Shown piece by piece: positions 43,174-52,848 of a DNA stretch of 64,000 nucleotides. Positions within the stretch are counted from its first letter, which is position 1. The number at the start of each line of letters is the position of its first letter. The translations under genes were made by a program, and so were the position numbers. Source of the DNA: Solobacterium sp. (lineage in GTDB: Bacteria > Bacillota_I > Bacilli_A > Erysipelotrichales > Erysipelotrichaceae); the NCBI GenBank assembly GCA_017512725.1, contig JAFWEW010000014.1:25740-89739 (forward strand). The letters run 5' to 3'. Below the pieces are notes generated by a model. That model searched no databases. It was not told the DNA's origin and was given only the letters and a program-made list of their open reading frames with translations.

Positions 43174-43908
43174 ATGAAGCAGAAACGACTGAAAATTGAA
43201 TCCAACCAGTCTCTGAATGAGACCGTTTATGAGATGAAGCTGTCCGGAATCCAGGATGCAGAAATCCGTCCGGGACAGTTTGTGAACCTTAAGCTGGAAG
43301 GACTGTTTCTGAGAAGACCGATTTCGGTATGTGATGCGGAAGGAGATCTTCTGACCCTGGTTTACCGTACGGTCGGCAAAGGAACCGATCAGATGAGCCG
43401 GATGGAGCCGGGAGAAGAGATCGATACGCTGCTGGAACTTGGCAATGGGTATGATCGTTCCGCTGCGGGGGAACGGCCCTTGCTGATTGGCGGCGGAGTG
43501 GGCGTACCGCCGCTCTATGCGCTGGCAAAACATCTGATCCGCTCAGGGAAAGAAGTATCCGTAGTCCTTGGATTTAATACTGCTTCCGATGTGTTCTATG
43601 AAGAAGAATTCCGGGCACTTGGCGCAGCGGTGACGGTAACAACAGTGGATGGCAGTTACGGCCGTAAGGGATTTGTGACAGACGTGCTGCCGGAAGCGTA
43701 TTCCTTCTTCTATGCCTGCGGGCCGATGCCAATGTTAAAAGCGGTTTATCACAAAACGAATTGTTCGGGGCAGTTCAGTCTGGAAGAACGGATGGGATGC
43801 GGATTTGGCGCATGTATGGGCTGTTCGGTTTCAACAAAAACCGGAACAAAGCGCGTCTGCAAAGAAGGGCCGGTATTCTTTAAGGAGGATCTTGCATGGG
43901 ACGATTAA
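43174..43908 (+). CDS. pyrK: dihydroorotate dehydrogenase electron-transfer subunit
   Basis: A 244-residue PyrK with FAD domain (RRPISVCD), NAD(P)-binding GGGVGVPP near residue 105, and [2Fe-2S] cysteines at GCGFGACMGC and the later RVCKEGPVF. It passes electrons from dihydroorotate via PyrD to NAD. No good ribosome site stands before its ATG, 5 nt after the carB stop, suggesting coupled translation. It overlaps pyrD by 13 nt. Confidence 0.94.
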   Translation: MKQKRLKIESNQSLNETVYEMKLSGIQDAEIRPGQFVNLKLEGLFLRRPISVCDAEGDLLTLVYRTVGKGTDQMSRMEPGEEIDTLLELGNGYDRSAAGERPLLIGGGVGVPPLYALAKHLIRSGKEVSVVLGFNTASDVFYEEEFRALGAAVTVTTVDGSYGRKGFVTDVLPEAYSFFYACGPMPMLKAVYHKTNCSGQFSLEERMGCGFGACMGCSVSTKTGTKRVCKEGPVFFKEDLAWDD

Positions 43909-44813
43909 CAACAGAGCTGTGCGGAATCACTTTGGATAATCCCGTGATCCCCGCCTCTGGAACATTCGGGTACGGTTATGAATTTGCCGAACTGTATGAC
44001 ATTAACCTGCTTGGTACCTTTTCCTTCAAAGGAACAACCCTTAATCCCCGGTTTGGAAATCCGACACCGCGGATCGCGGAGTGCCCGGGCGGGATGCTGA
44101 ATGCGGTTGGTCTGCAGAATCCCGGAGTGGATAACGTTATTCAGGAAGAACTGCCAAAACTGAAACAGATTTTCCATAAGCCGGTCATGGCAAACATCAG
44201 CGGTTTTTCCGTGGATGACTATGTTGAAACGGCAGCCCGATTGGACAGGGAAGAACAGGTCGGCTGGCTCGAGATCAATATCAGCTGCCCGAATGTGCAT
44301 GGCGGAGGAATGAGTTTTGGGACAGACCCGCAGCAGGCATATGAAGTGATCCATGCGGTCAGAATGAACACCCATAAGCCTTTAATCGCAAAGCTTTCTC
44401 CCAATGTCACCGACATTGCCATGATCGCAAGATCCTGTGAAAGAGCCGGCGCAGATGCGATCAGTCTGATCAATACGATTCTGGGCATGCGGATCGATCT
44501 GAACCGGAGGAAACCGATACTGGCAAATCAGACCGGCGGATTATCCGGACCGGCGGTATTCCCGGTGGCGGTACGCATGGTGTATCAGACCGCAAAAGCG
44601 GTATCGGTCCCGGTCATCGGCATGGGAGGAATTACAACGGCAGAAGATGTCATTGAAATGATGATGGCAGGTGCTGTGGCGGTAGAAGTCGGAGCGGCAA
44701 ATCTTACCGATCCGTATGCATGCAAAACAATTATTGAACAGCTTCCGGAGGTGATGGATCGTTATCAGATCAGCTCCCTTCGGGATATCGTCGGAATCGC
44801 CGGGAAGGAGTAA
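43896..44813 (+). CDS. pyrD: dihydroorotate dehydrogenase, class 1B catalytic subunit
   Basis: A 305-residue FMN enzyme: the active-site Cys is C131 in NISCPNVHGG, and FMN-phosphate sites IGMGGI and the terminal SLRDIVGIAGK are present. With PyrK it forms the NAD-dependent class 1B form, which fits an anaerobe. GGAGG lies 8 nt upstream, inside pyrK. The stop is 7 bp before pyrF. Confidence 0.95.
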   Translation: MGRLTTELCGITLDNPVIPASGTFGYGYEFAELYDINLLGTFSFKGTTLNPRFGNPTPRIAECPGGMLNAVGLQNPGVDNVIQEELPKLKQIFHKPVMANISGFSVDDYVETAARLDREEQVGWLEINISCPNVHGGGMSFGTDPQQAYEVIHAVRMNTHKPLIAKLSPNVTDIAMIARSCERAGADAISLINTILGMRIDLNRRKPILANQTGGLSGPAVFPVAVRMVYQTAKAVSVPVIGMGGITTAEDVIEMMMAGAVAVEVGAANLTDPYACKTIIEQLPEVMDRYQISSLRDIVGIAGKE

Positions 44814-44820
44814 CAATACC

Positions 44821-45522
44821 ATGGCAAAAGATGTAATTATTGCCTGCGATTTTGCAGGAGAAGCAGAGACAATGGCATTTCTGGATCAGTTTCAGGAAGA
44901 AAAGCCGTTTGTAAAAATCGGCATGGAATTGTTCTATGCCTGCGGTCCGGAGATCGTGAAGAAAATCAAGAAGAGAGGGCATCCGATCTTTCTGGATCTG
45001 AAACTGCACGACATTCCGAATACCGTTAAGAAAACCATGGCGGTGCTTTCCTCTCTGGATGTGGATATCTGCAATCTGCATGCCGCAGGTACCTCTGCAA
45101 TGATGAAAGCGGCACTGGAGGGTCTTACCCGGAGTGACGGCACAAGACCGCTGCTGATTGCGGTCACACAGCTGACTTCAACCGATCAGGAAGCACTGGA
45201 ACAGGAACTGCTGATCAAGGAACCAATCGATCAGGTCGTCATGCATTATGCCCAGATTGCCAGACAGGCAGGGCTTGACGGCGTCGTGTGTTCCCCGCTG
45301 GAAGCGGCGAAGGTTCATGAAGCCTGTGGAGCGGACTTTCTGACCGTAACGCCGGGCGTCCGGTTTGCGGACAGCGCAAAAGATGATCAGAAGCGGGTCA
45401 TGACACCGGCGAAAGCAAGAGAAGCAGGTTCAGATTATATCGTTGTCGGCAGGCCGATCACGCAGGCACCGGATCCGGTAAATGCATACCGCAGATGTGT
45501 GGCAGAATTTCTTGGAAAATAA
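44821..45522 (+). CDS. pyrF: orotidine 5'-phosphate decarboxylase
   Basis: A 233-residue OMP decarboxylase with FLDLKLHDIPNTVKKTM (catalytic Asp and Lys) and a C-terminal VVGRPIT phosphate-binding turn. It makes UMP from OMP. AAGGAG is 10 nt from the ATG. There is a 60-bp gap to pyrE with a good ribosome site. Confidence 0.95.
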   Translation: MAKDVIIACDFAGEAETMAFLDQFQEEKPFVKIGMELFYACGPEIVKKIKKRGHPIFLDLKLHDIPNTVKKTMAVLSSLDVDICNLHAAGTSAMMKAALEGLTRSDGTRPLLIAVTQLTSTDQEALEQELLIKEPIDQVVMHYAQIARQAGLDGVVCSPLEAAKVHEACGADFLTVTPGVRFADSAKDDQKRVMTPAKAREAGSDYIVVGRPITQAPDPVNAYRRCVAEFLGK

Positions 45523-45582
45523 TCAGACTGTCACAGCAGACAGATACAAAGACTAGAGAGCAGCAGTAAGGAGAAGAGAATT

Positions 45583-46227
45583 ATGGAACTGAAACAGAAA
45601 ATTGCGGAAGACCTGTTATCAATTCAGGCAGTATTCTTCCGGCCGGATGAACCGTTTACCTGGGCAAGCGGAATCAAAAGTCCGGTATACTGCGACAACC
45701 GTCTGACACTGACTGCGCCGCAGGTCCGCAATGATGTGGAAGAAGGCCTGGCAGAACTGATCCGTACGTATTATCCGGAAGCGGAAGTACTGATGGGAAC
45801 ATCGACTGCGGGTATTGCACATGCGGCAATCACCGCGCACCTGATGGGACTGCCGATGGGGTATGTTCGCAGCGGCTCCAAGGATCATGGCCGGAAAAAT
45901 CAGATCGAAGGAAAACTGGAAAAGGGACAGAAGGTCGTTGTTGTGGAAGACCTGATCTCAACCGGAGGAAGCGTAATCGAGGTAGTCAAAGTTCTGCGGG
46001 AAGCAGGGGCAGATGTGCTTGGAATCGTATCGATCTTTACGTACGGCATGAAGAAAGGACTGCAGCGGCTGGAAGAGGCTGATGTGACGAATCACTCCCT
46101 GACCGACTTTGACTGCGTGGCGGAGGTTGCGGCAAAAACGGGATATATCAAAGAATCCGATGTCAGACGCCTGATCGCATTCCGAAACAATCCTTCGGAT
46201 GAATCCTGGATCGGAGCGAACCAATGA
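45583..46227 (+). CDS. pyrE: orotate phosphoribosyltransferase
   Basis: A 214-residue PyrE with the PRPP-binding loop [13 protein letters not shown] near residue 122 and [12 protein letters not shown] at the N-terminus. It joins orotate and PRPP to give OMP. AAGGAG precedes the ATG. The stop overlaps pyrB as ATGA (46224-46227). Confidence 0.95.
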   Translation: MELKQKIAEDLLSIQAVFFRPDEPFTWASGIKSPVYCDNRLTLTAPQVRNDVEEGLAELIRTYYPEAEVLMGTSTAGIAHAAITAHLMGLPMGYVRSGSKDHGRKNQIEGKLEKGQKVVVVEDLISTGGSVIEVVKVLREAGADVLGIVSIFTYGMKKGLQRLEEADVTNHSLTDFDCVAEVAAKTGYIKESDVRRLIAFRNNPSDESWIGANQ

Positions 46228-47147
46228 GAAGCATCATCGATGTAATGGATCTTTCGGTCGAAGAGCTGGATGAACTGATCGCATCCGCAGAAGACATCAT
46301 CAAAGATCCGGATAACTATGCGGAGATCTGCCGCAGGAAAAAACTGGGAACGCTGTTTTTTGAACCTTCCACCAGAACGAGAATGAGCTTTGAAGCAGCG
46401 ATGTACGAACTGGGCGGTCACGTGATTTCAATGTCAGAGGCCGGTTCTTCCAGTGCCGCAAAAGGGGAATCCGTTGCCGATACGATCAAGACTGTCAGCA
46501 ACTATGTCGATATCATTGCCATGCGTCACCCCAAGGAGGGTGCGGCTCTGGTCGCAGCCAGAAATGCCTCGGTACCGGTAATCAATGCCGGCGACGGCGG
46601 ACACTGCCACCCGACCCAGACGCTGGCGGATCTTCTGACGATCCATCGGGAAAAGGGATCGTTTGAGAATCTGACGATCGGTCTTTGCGGCGATCTGAAA
46701 TTCGGCCGCACGGTGCATTCGCTCTGTACGGCGATGTCCCGTTATCCGGGCACAAAATTCGTGCTGATCTCGCCGGAAGAACTGAAGCTTCCCAGCTATG
46801 TGAAAAAAGGAGTTCTTAAAAACAAGGGAATCCCCTATACCCAGACAACCAATCTGGAAGGCTCGCTGAAAGATCTCGATATTCTGTACATGACGCGGAT
46901 CCAGCGGGAGCGTTTCTTCAGTGAAGAAGAATATCTGCGTCTCAAAGACAGTTATATTCTGACGGAAGACAAAATGAAGCTGGCACCGGAAAAAATGATC
47001 GTCATGCATCCGCTGCCGCGTGTGAATGAGATCTCTGTTTCGGTAGATGACGATCCGCGTGCATGTTACTTCAAACAGGTGCTGAACGGAAAATACATGC
47101 GTATGGCTTTGATCATAAAGCTTCTGAAGGAGGCAGGAAGACTATGA
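46224..47147 (+). CDS. pyrB: aspartate carbamoyltransferase catalytic chain
   Basis: A 307-residue PyrB with carbamoyl-phosphate motif [14 protein letters not shown] (about residues 47-60) and [11 protein letters not shown]. It forms carbamoyl-aspartate. It is coupled on both sides by ATGA overlaps with pyrE and pyrI. The presence of PyrI downstream implies the dodecameric E. coli-like holoenzyme. Confidence 0.95.
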   Translation: MRSIIDVMDLSVEELDELIASAEDIIKDPDNYAEICRRKKLGTLFFEPSTRTRMSFEAAMYELGGHVISMSEAGSSSAAKGESVADTIKTVSNYVDIIAMRHPKEGAALVAARNASVPVINAGDGGHCHPTQTLADLLTIHREKGSFENLTIGLCGDLKFGRTVHSLCTAMSRYPGTKFVLISPEELKLPSYVKKGVLKNKGIPYTQTTNLEGSLKDLDILYMTRIQRERFFSEEEYLRLKDSYILTEDKMKLAPEKMIVMHPLPRVNEISVSVDDDPRACYFKQVLNGKYMRMALIIKLLKEAGRL

Positions 47148-47551
47148 ATATCGACAGTATTCAGAACGGTGTCGTAATTGACCATATTTCAGCCGGCAAG
47201 GGAATGGAGCTGGTACGTCTTCTCGGCCTTGATACAAGTGATCTCTCCGTTGCGATTATCAAGAATGTGCACAGTGAAAAACTCGGAAAGAAAGACATCA
47301 TCAAGGTTGATGCGGATGTTCCGTTCAATCTGGATATCATCGGGTTTGTAGATCCGGAAGCGACGGTGAATGTGATCCGGGACGGAGTGCTGGTGGAAAA
47401 AAAGAAGCTCACCCGGCCAAAGGTTCTGAAAGGGGTCATTCACTGCAAAAATCCCCGCTGTATTACGCAGGTGGAACAGGAACTGACCCATGAGTTCCGG
47501 CTGACCGATGACGGCTATCGATGCGTCTACTGTGAGGCAAAGGCAGGTTAA
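47144..47551 (+). CDS. pyrI: aspartate carbamoyltransferase regulatory chain
   Basis: A 135-residue PyrI with an N-terminal nucleotide-binding part and a zinc domain, CKNPRC and later CVYC (C-x4-C and C-x2-C). It makes PyrB sensitive to CTP and ATP. The start at 47144 overlaps the pyrB stop (ATGA) and has AAGGAGG upstream. A longer upstream frame from 47063 lies within pyrB and is rejected. Confidence 0.95.
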   Translation: MNIDSIQNGVVIDHISAGKGMELVRLLGLDTSDLSVAIIKNVHSEKLGKKDIIKVDADVPFNLDIIGFVDPEATVNVIRDGVLVEKKKLTRPKVLKGVIHCKNPRCITQVEQELTHEFRLTDDGYRCVYCEAKAG

Positions 47552-47563
47552 TACGGACAGGAC

Positions 47564-47592
47564 GGCTCTGCAAAGGATGCAGGGCTGTTTTT
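47564..47592 (+). terminator. terminator of the pyrimidine operon
   Basis: GGCTCTGCA (47564-47572) pairs with TGCAGGGCT (47578-47586) across AAGGA and is followed by GTTTTT. It shows that the pyr operon ends here and separates it from the CARF-like gene. Confidence 0.8.
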
Positions 47593-47731
47593 GTGAAGAA
47601 TCAGAAATCAGGAGATTACGAAGCTGAAGAGCACTGCAGAAAAAACGGAAGTTCTCCATTTGGAAAAATGAATTTATAAGCAACTGTATTTCCTGTTATA
47701 AAATAATTACTTGGAAAGAGGAGATCCTACT

Positions 47732-49870
47732 ATGAAACCTTCCACAAATATACTGTTAACCTCATTATCCCGACAGGGAGACCGAAAGTCTCACCGTTAT
47801 TTCTTTTTTGAAAGCAACGGTACGATCCGGTATTGTGACGGCCTTAGTGTAGCGGAGGCTGGCACAAAATACATTCTTGCCGATGTCGATATCGATGAGA
47901 TCATCGTTCTCGGTGCCGGAAGAACCTATGACAAGGGAGAAGAACTGAAGCGTGTCGTTCTGAAGGAGTGGAGCGACTATACCGTAAAGGATACAAACGA
48001 TCTGTCGGAGTATACCTTCCTGCAGTACCGTATCGCACAGTTTATTGACGGTCTTGATATGGAAGCGGTGGATGTTCTGGAAGATATCGATCCGGAGCGC
48101 GCAAAGTACATCACGGGTGTATATGACAAATTCTGTGCAGAGATTAACGGTGATCCGGAATACCGGCCGGACCGTGTGTTCCACATGATTGCACAGGACG
48201 AACAGCTGTTTAATCATCTTGAGGAAATGCTGCCGGACATCACTAACAAAGAACTGCTTTGGCTGGAACGGATGATTTATACAAAGTTCGCAGACAACAT
48301 GAAACTGTCCTGTCTGGAAAGCAATAACGATATCGAAATCTGCTTTATTCCTACCTCAAAGGATCAGACAAACAACTACGTTCCGGCACAGAACGTATCC
48401 CAGATCGTCAATGTCATCAACAGTATTGAAGCGGAAAGCATCAATATCTACATGGACATGCAGGGCCTGGCTTCTACGGAAGGCTATACCATTCTTGCCG
48501 TACTGAGCATGCTGAGTGATGACGTCAACAGCCGTATCCATATCCGTGAGATCATTACCAGTCATTACCGTGCCGGTCAGTTTGCCGGCGTCATTGACAA
48601 CAAGGAGATGAAGCGATATGAAATCAACCGTCTGGTTTCCGGTATGGACGCATTTATCCGCTACGGAAAAGTAGATGAGGTCAGGAGTTACTGGAAGAGC
48701 CGCGGTATTGAAAACAAGCATATCGACAGTCTGCTGGCTGCGATGCGCAGAGTCGACGACGGTATCTCTCTCTGCAATACCGGAGATCTTGAGACCGGTA
48801 TCAATTATCTGAAATATGTATTCCAGAACACGCCTAAGGAAGACCTTCCGGAAGTGGAAAGCAATATCTTCCGGATCCTGGAAAATACGATCCGGATGGA
48901 TTACGGAAAACTTCTGGAGGAAGAAAATCTGGATGAACTGGAACTGGTGCGGTGGGCAATGCGCAAGGGTTTCTATCAGCAGTCGCTTACGATCATTGAA
49001 TCCCGTATCCCGAGAGATATCGTAGAAAGCGGAATGTTCTATTACGCAGCCAGTGAAGAATCCAAACTGAAAATGCTGGAAGAAATCAACAAAATTTACT
49101 GGGATACTGCACCGAAAGACCGCTGGGCCTTTGACGACATGCCGCATTACTTTATCAAGTTCTACGGGCGTTCCCAGATCCGCCGCAATCCGAACTCAAC
49201 AGATCGGCAGAGAGATTTTACACAGTATCGGATCGCTTCCCTTGAAAATGAGGCAGATGGTATTCTCCGGTCCTATTCAACCATGAAGGACAGCGCAAAC
49301 CTGCTTGAGGACGTACTGTATAACTACTATCTGCTCGGCGATCTGAGAAACAAAGTAAATCACGCAGAGGTACAGCCGAAAAAGAATTTCGAGGAAATGG
49401 ACGCAGATGTGGAGAATGAAAACATCCGTATACTGCGGGAAGGCATCGAAAAGTTTGTCGCATCCTATGACGCGGCACGCGCATGGCTCTCGGAAAACGT
49501 AACCGAAAAACCGGACGTCTGGCAGATTACAAAGGAAGACATCGCAGAATACGTCAATAATCACAAGATTGACAACAGAGGGTTCCGCGGAAACAACAAC
49601 CGCTTCGGCAATCGGAACAATTACAGCAGTCAGAAGAAATTCGAGGGAAAACCCGGAGCGGAAGGAACGGAAAAAGAACAGAAGGATGCGGTTCCTGCCA
49701 AATCTTCACAGGGCGGTGACGGTTACCGGTCCGGGAACTACAGCCGTAACCGCAATTCGTATTCCGGAGGCCGGAACAACTATCATCGGGATAACGGCGG
49801 CGGAAATGAACAGCATTACAAGGTATCCGGGGACCGCAGTCTGAAGATTGTGATCGACATTGAAAAATAA
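47732..49870 (+). CDS. CARF-HEPN-like (TM1812/Csx-type) protein with Arg/Gly-rich tail
   Basis: A 712-residue protein from the ATG at 47732, with GAGGAG 8 nt upstream. Residues about 1-290 resemble the CARF sensor domains of TM1812/Csx1-type proteins: NILLTSLSRQGD at the first strand, IDEIIVLGAGRTYD, and INIYMDMQGLASTEGYTIL at the DxTHG-equivalent position. A long helical part contains RNKVNH (R539 to H544, R-x4-H), the HEPN ribonuclease signature. The last about 90 residues are Asn/Arg/Gly-rich (FRGNNNRFGNRNNYSS), like disordered RNA-binding tails. CARF-HEPN proteins are RNases switched on by cyclic oligoadenylate in type III CRISPR. No CRISPR array or cas gene is in the window, so a stand-alone role is implied. 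All assignments here are by motif only. Confidence 0.68.
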   Translation: MKPSTNILLTSLSRQGDRKSHRYFFFESNGTIRYCDGLSVAEAGTKYILADVDIDEIIVLGAGRTYDKGEELKRVVLKEWSDYTVKDTNDLSEYTFLQYRIAQFIDGLDMEAVDVLEDIDPERAKYITGVYDKFCAEINGDPEYRPDRVFHMIAQDEQLFNHLEEMLPDITNKELLWLERMIYTKFADNMKLSCLESNNDIEICFIPTSKDQTNNYVPAQNVSQIVNVINSIEAESINIYMDMQGLASTEGYTILAVLSMLSDDVNSRIHIREIITSHYRAGQFAGVIDNKEMKRYEINRLVSGMDAFIRYGKVDEVRSYWKSRGIENKHIDSLLAAMRRVDDGISLCNTGDLETGINYLKYVFQNTPKEDLPEVESNIFRILENTIRMDYGKLLEEENLDELELVRWAMRKGFYQQSLTIIESRIPRDIVESGMFYYAASEESKLKMLEEINKIYWDTAPKDRWAFDDMPHYFIKFYGRSQIRRNPNSTDRQRDFTQYRIASLENEADGILRSYSTMKDSANLLEDVLYNYYLLGDLRNKVNHAEVQPKKNFEEMDADVENENIRILREGIEKFVASYDAARAWLSENVTEKPDVWQITKEDIAEYVNNHKIDNRGFRGNNNRFGNRNNYSSQKKFEGKPGAEGTEKEQKDAVPAKSSQGGDGYRSGNYSRNRNSYSGGRNNYHRDNGGGNEQHYKVSGDRSLKIVIDIEK

Positions 49871-49874
49871 CATT

Positions 49875-49902
49875 CGAAGAGGCGCTGAAAGGCGTTTTTT
49901 CG
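49875..49902 (+). terminator. imperfect terminator after the CARF-like gene
   Basis: CGAAGAGGCGC (49875-49885) pairs with GCGTTTTTTCG (49892-49902), including three G-U pairs, and contains its own U-run. It is plausible but weaker than the others. Confidence 0.5.
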
Positions 49903-49966
49903 ATGGAGGAAACGGATTTCGGGCCGACTGGGGAAAAGAGCGGAGCTGGTCAGCATAATGTGAATG

Positions 49967-49990
49967 TTTACAATTACGCAGAATTGTAAA
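49967..49990. promoter_or_regulatory. inverted repeat before the second diguanylate cyclase
   Basis: TTTACAATT (49967-49975) and AATTGTAAA (49982-49990) are perfect complements with ACGCAG between. It lies just before the promoter of the GGDEF gene and is a likely operator. Confidence 0.5.
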
Positions 49991-50003
49991 TGTTTTGAAG
50001 GAT

Positions 50004-50032
50004 TTGGCACTATGTATAGAAAACTCTAATTA
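50004..50032 (+). promoter_or_regulatory. promoter of the second GGDEF gene
   Basis: TTGGCA (50004-50009) and TAATTA (50027-50032), 17 bp apart, with a start near 50039 and a 30-nt leader. Confidence 0.5.
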
Positions 50033-50068
50033 AACTGAAGATAGCGGAACTTTTGAGAGGGTAGGGAC

Positions 50069-51229
50069 ATGGTATCTGCGATACATATCGAGCTGAATCT
50101 GATTTGCCTTATCATTCTTGGTACGATTGCGCGCCTGAGTCATCTGAATGTGAACCAGCAGATGAAACGGGTCCTGTTCCGGGAAGTCGTATATGGTCTT
50201 GTGATCACACTGTCACTGGATACGGTATGGATGCTGATTGACGGTCATGTCTTTCCCGGCGGAATCATTCTGAATAAGATCGTCAACGCACTGTTTCTTG
50301 GTGCGGGAGTGATGATGGGCTGTATCTGGTACCTGTATGTACTGGAAACACTGAAATACAATATCACGAGGCGTCTGACACTGGCGGTACTGCTCCCCGG
50401 TTTCGTATTCCTTCTGCTGAATTTTTTATCGATCTGGACCGGCTGGATTTTTACCGTTAACGAGCAGAATGTATATTCCAGAGGAGACCTGTTCTGGCTT
50501 CAGAGCGCCGGGGCGCTTGGGGCCCTTTTCATATCACTGGTTCATATCGTGGTCTGTCTGATCTTCGGAAGGAAGGGTGTTTCAAGGAAAACCCTGGAGA
50601 AGCTGGGAAGCTTTTATATCATTCCGGTTCTCGGTACACTGGCAGCACTTCCGTTTACCGGCATGCCGGGTACCTGGACCTGTGCATCGCTGTCCGTAGT
50701 ACTGATGTATATGGAAGAACAGGATCGGGCGATCCTTACCGACGGGCTGACCGGACTCAACAACCGTAAGAATCTGGAAACGATATTCGATGATTATGTG
50801 CGTCAGAATTCCGAGGAAAAGAAGCTTTATCTTTATATGATCGATCTGGATGATTTCAAACAGATCAATGATACGTATGGTCATTCTGTCGGAGACAAAG
50901 CACTGGTGGAAGCTGCCAGACTGATCCGGAAATCCGCTTCCGGCATACAGGCGGTCGTCATGCGGTACGGCGGCGATGAATTTCTGATCATGGGATTTTT
51001 CCCGGATGATCAAGCCGCAATGAAGTTTAAAAATAAGATCCATGATGCATTTGCAAAATGGAATGAAAATAACAATGAGAAATATGTGCTTGCCGCAAGT
51101 GTCGGTTACAGCCAGTACATCCCGCCTCAGACATTGGAAGAGTTCGTGAGCAGTGCCGATGAAAATCTGTACCGGGAAAAGAACAAACATAAACAGCAGA
51201 AACCGAAAACTCATTCTTATGCAGTCTGA
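50069..51229 (+). CDS. membrane diguanylate cyclase (GGDEF)
   Basis: The first about 225 residues hold roughly seven hydrophobic helices, giving a sensor-like membrane part. The C-terminal GGDEF domain has LTDGLTGLNNRKNLE and RYGGDEFLIMG, both intact, so the enzyme should make cyclic di-GMP. The Shine-Dalgarno is GAGAGGGTAGGG close to the ATG. The stop codon lies inside its own terminator stem. It is located between the CARF-like gene and the cardiolipin synthase gene. Confidence 0.88.
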   Translation: MVSAIHIELNLICLIILGTIARLSHLNVNQQMKRVLFREVVYGLVITLSLDTVWMLIDGHVFPGGIILNKIVNALFLGAGVMMGCIWYLYVLETLKYNITRRLTLAVLLPGFVFLLLNFLSIWTGWIFTVNEQNVYSRGDLFWLQSAGALGALFISLVHIVVCLIFGRKGVSRKTLEKLGSFYIIPVLGTLAALPFTGMPGTWTCASLSVVLMYMEEQDRAILTDGLTGLNNRKNLETIFDDYVRQNSEEKKLYLYMIDLDDFKQINDTYGHSVGDKALVEAARLIRKSASGIQAVVMRYGGDEFLIMGFFPDDQAAMKFKNKIHDAFAKWNENNNEKYVLAASVGYSQYIPPQTLEEFVSSADENLYREKNKHKQQKPKTHSYAV

Positions 51230-51246
51230 ATACAGACTGTTTTTTT
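51222..51246 (+). terminator. terminator overlapping the stop of the GGDEF gene
   Basis: CAGTCTG (51222-51228) pairs with CAGACTG (51233-51239) across AATA and is followed by TTTTTTT. The stop codon (51227-51229) falls in the stem. Confidence 0.8.
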
Positions 51247-51305
51247 GTATAATTATGAAAAGAGAAAAACGGAATAATTAAAGAAGTTCTGGAGGATATT
51301 GATCT

Positions 51306-52829
51306 ATGAAAATTCTGAAAACGCTGTTTAACCGGGTGACGTTTATGATCGTGGTGGTCATAGTAGAAGTCTTTTTACTGCTTCAATTCACGCGCTGGTT
51401 CGGCTCGGTTGCCGGATGGATCGAAGGGGTGCTCCGTCTGTTTGGCGTGATCATCGTCATACTCATCGTCAAGAACAGCAAACACCTTTCATCCGATATG
51501 ATGTGGATCATTCTGATCATGGTCGCTCCGATTCTTGGTACAGCACTGTATCTGTTCCTTGCCGGAAACATGGTTGTCAGTAAAACATTCCGTTCTCTGG
51601 TCCAAACGACCGGGGCATCCCGGAAATACTATGTACAGGCCCCGGATGTACTGAAGGAACTGGAAGAGAAATTCCCGGAAAACAAAGGCCAGTTCCGCTA
51701 TATCTCAACAAGCGCAGGTTTCCCGTTCTATGAAAACACCGGCTTTGACTATTATCCGCTCGGCGATATCGGTTATCCGGTCATGCTGGAGGAGATGCGC
51801 AAGGCTGAAAAATATATCTTCCTGGAATACTTCATCATTGAAGAAGGCCAGATGTGGGACCAGATGCTTGAGATCCTGGAAGACAAAGTCAAACAGGGTC
51901 TGGAAGTACGTGTTATGTACGATGACGTCGGTTCCTTCATGACACTCAGTGCATATTATGCAAAGCGGCTTGAAGAGAAAGGCATCAAGTGCATCCCGTT
52001 CAACCGTATTAACCCGATTCTCGGCATCATCATGAATCACCGTGATCATCGAAAGATCATGGTGATCGACGGAAAGGTCGCTTTCTCCGGAGGCGTCAAT
52101 CTCGCAGATGAGTACATCAATGTAAAAGTGATCCATGGTCACTGGAAAGACAACATCATCCGTATCACCGGAAAAGCGGTCTGGTCTTATACCGTCATGT
52201 TCCTGACGCACTGGAACGCCCTGCGTCCGGAGGATGAGGATTATGAGAAGTTCCGATGTGAGGATCCAGTCCCGGGAGAAAAAGACGGTTATATTGCACC
52301 GTATGGTGAAACACCGCTGGATTCCGAAATCACTGCTCAGAATATCTATATGAGCATCCTGAATCAGGCAGAGGATTATGTCTACATCATGACCCCGTAT
52401 CTGATCATTGATACGGAATTCATTAACGCACTGATTCTTGCGGCGAAAAGCGGCGTAGACGTCCGCCTGATGACACCGGGCGTTCCGGACAAGAAGATTG
52501 TCTGGGCCATTACCCGTTCCTATTACCGGCAGCTGATAAAGGGTGGTGTCAAGATTTATGAATATACACCGGGTTTCGTACATGCAAAAGTATTTGTCAG
52601 CGATGACTATACCGCTACCGTCGGTACGGTAAACCTGGATTACCGCAGTCTGTACCTGCACTTTGAAAATGGCACCTATCTCTATGATTCAAAGAAAGTA
52701 CTTGAAATCAAGGAGGACTTCCTGGAAACACAGGAGAAGTGCCACCAGGTTATGCTGGAAGAGACAAAAAACAGACCGCTTCAGGAACTGATTCTTGCCT
52801 TCCTGCGTCTGTTTGCACCGCTGATGTAA
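51306..52829 (+). CDS. cls: cardiolipin synthase
   Basis: A 507-residue phospholipase D family enzyme with two N-terminal membrane helices and two HxKxxxxD motifs: HRDHRKIMVIDG (about residue 245) and HAKVFVSDDYTATVG (about 425). It joins two phosphatidylglycerols to give cardiolipin, at the membrane. GGAGG is 10 nt from the ATG. It is a single-gene unit, with a terminator on each side. Confidence 0.93.
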   Translation: MKILKTLFNRVTFMIVVVIVEVFLLLQFTRWFGSVAGWIEGVLRLFGVIIVILIVKNSKHLSSDMMWIILIMVAPILGTALYLFLAGNMVVSKTFRSLVQTTGASRKYYVQAPDVLKELEEKFPENKGQFRYISTSAGFPFYENTGFDYYPLGDIGYPVMLEEMRKAEKYIFLEYFIIEEGQMWDQMLEILEDKVKQGLEVRVMYDDVGSFMTLSAYYAKRLEEKGIKCIPFNRINPILGIIMNHRDHRKIMVIDGKVAFSGGVNLADEYINVKVIHGHWKDNIIRITGKAVWSYTVMFLTHWNALRPEDEDYEKFRCEDPVPGEKDGYIAPYGETPLDSEITAQNIYMSILNQAEDYVYIMTPYLIIDTEFINALILAAKSGVDVRLMTPGVPDKKIVWAITRSYYRQLIKGGVKIYEYTPGFVHAKVFVSDDYTATVGTVNLDYRSLYLHFENGTYLYDSKKVLEIKEDFLETQEKCHQVMLEETKNRPLQELILAFLRLFAPLM

Positions 52830-52848
52830 CATTCCATTGGATTAAAGG

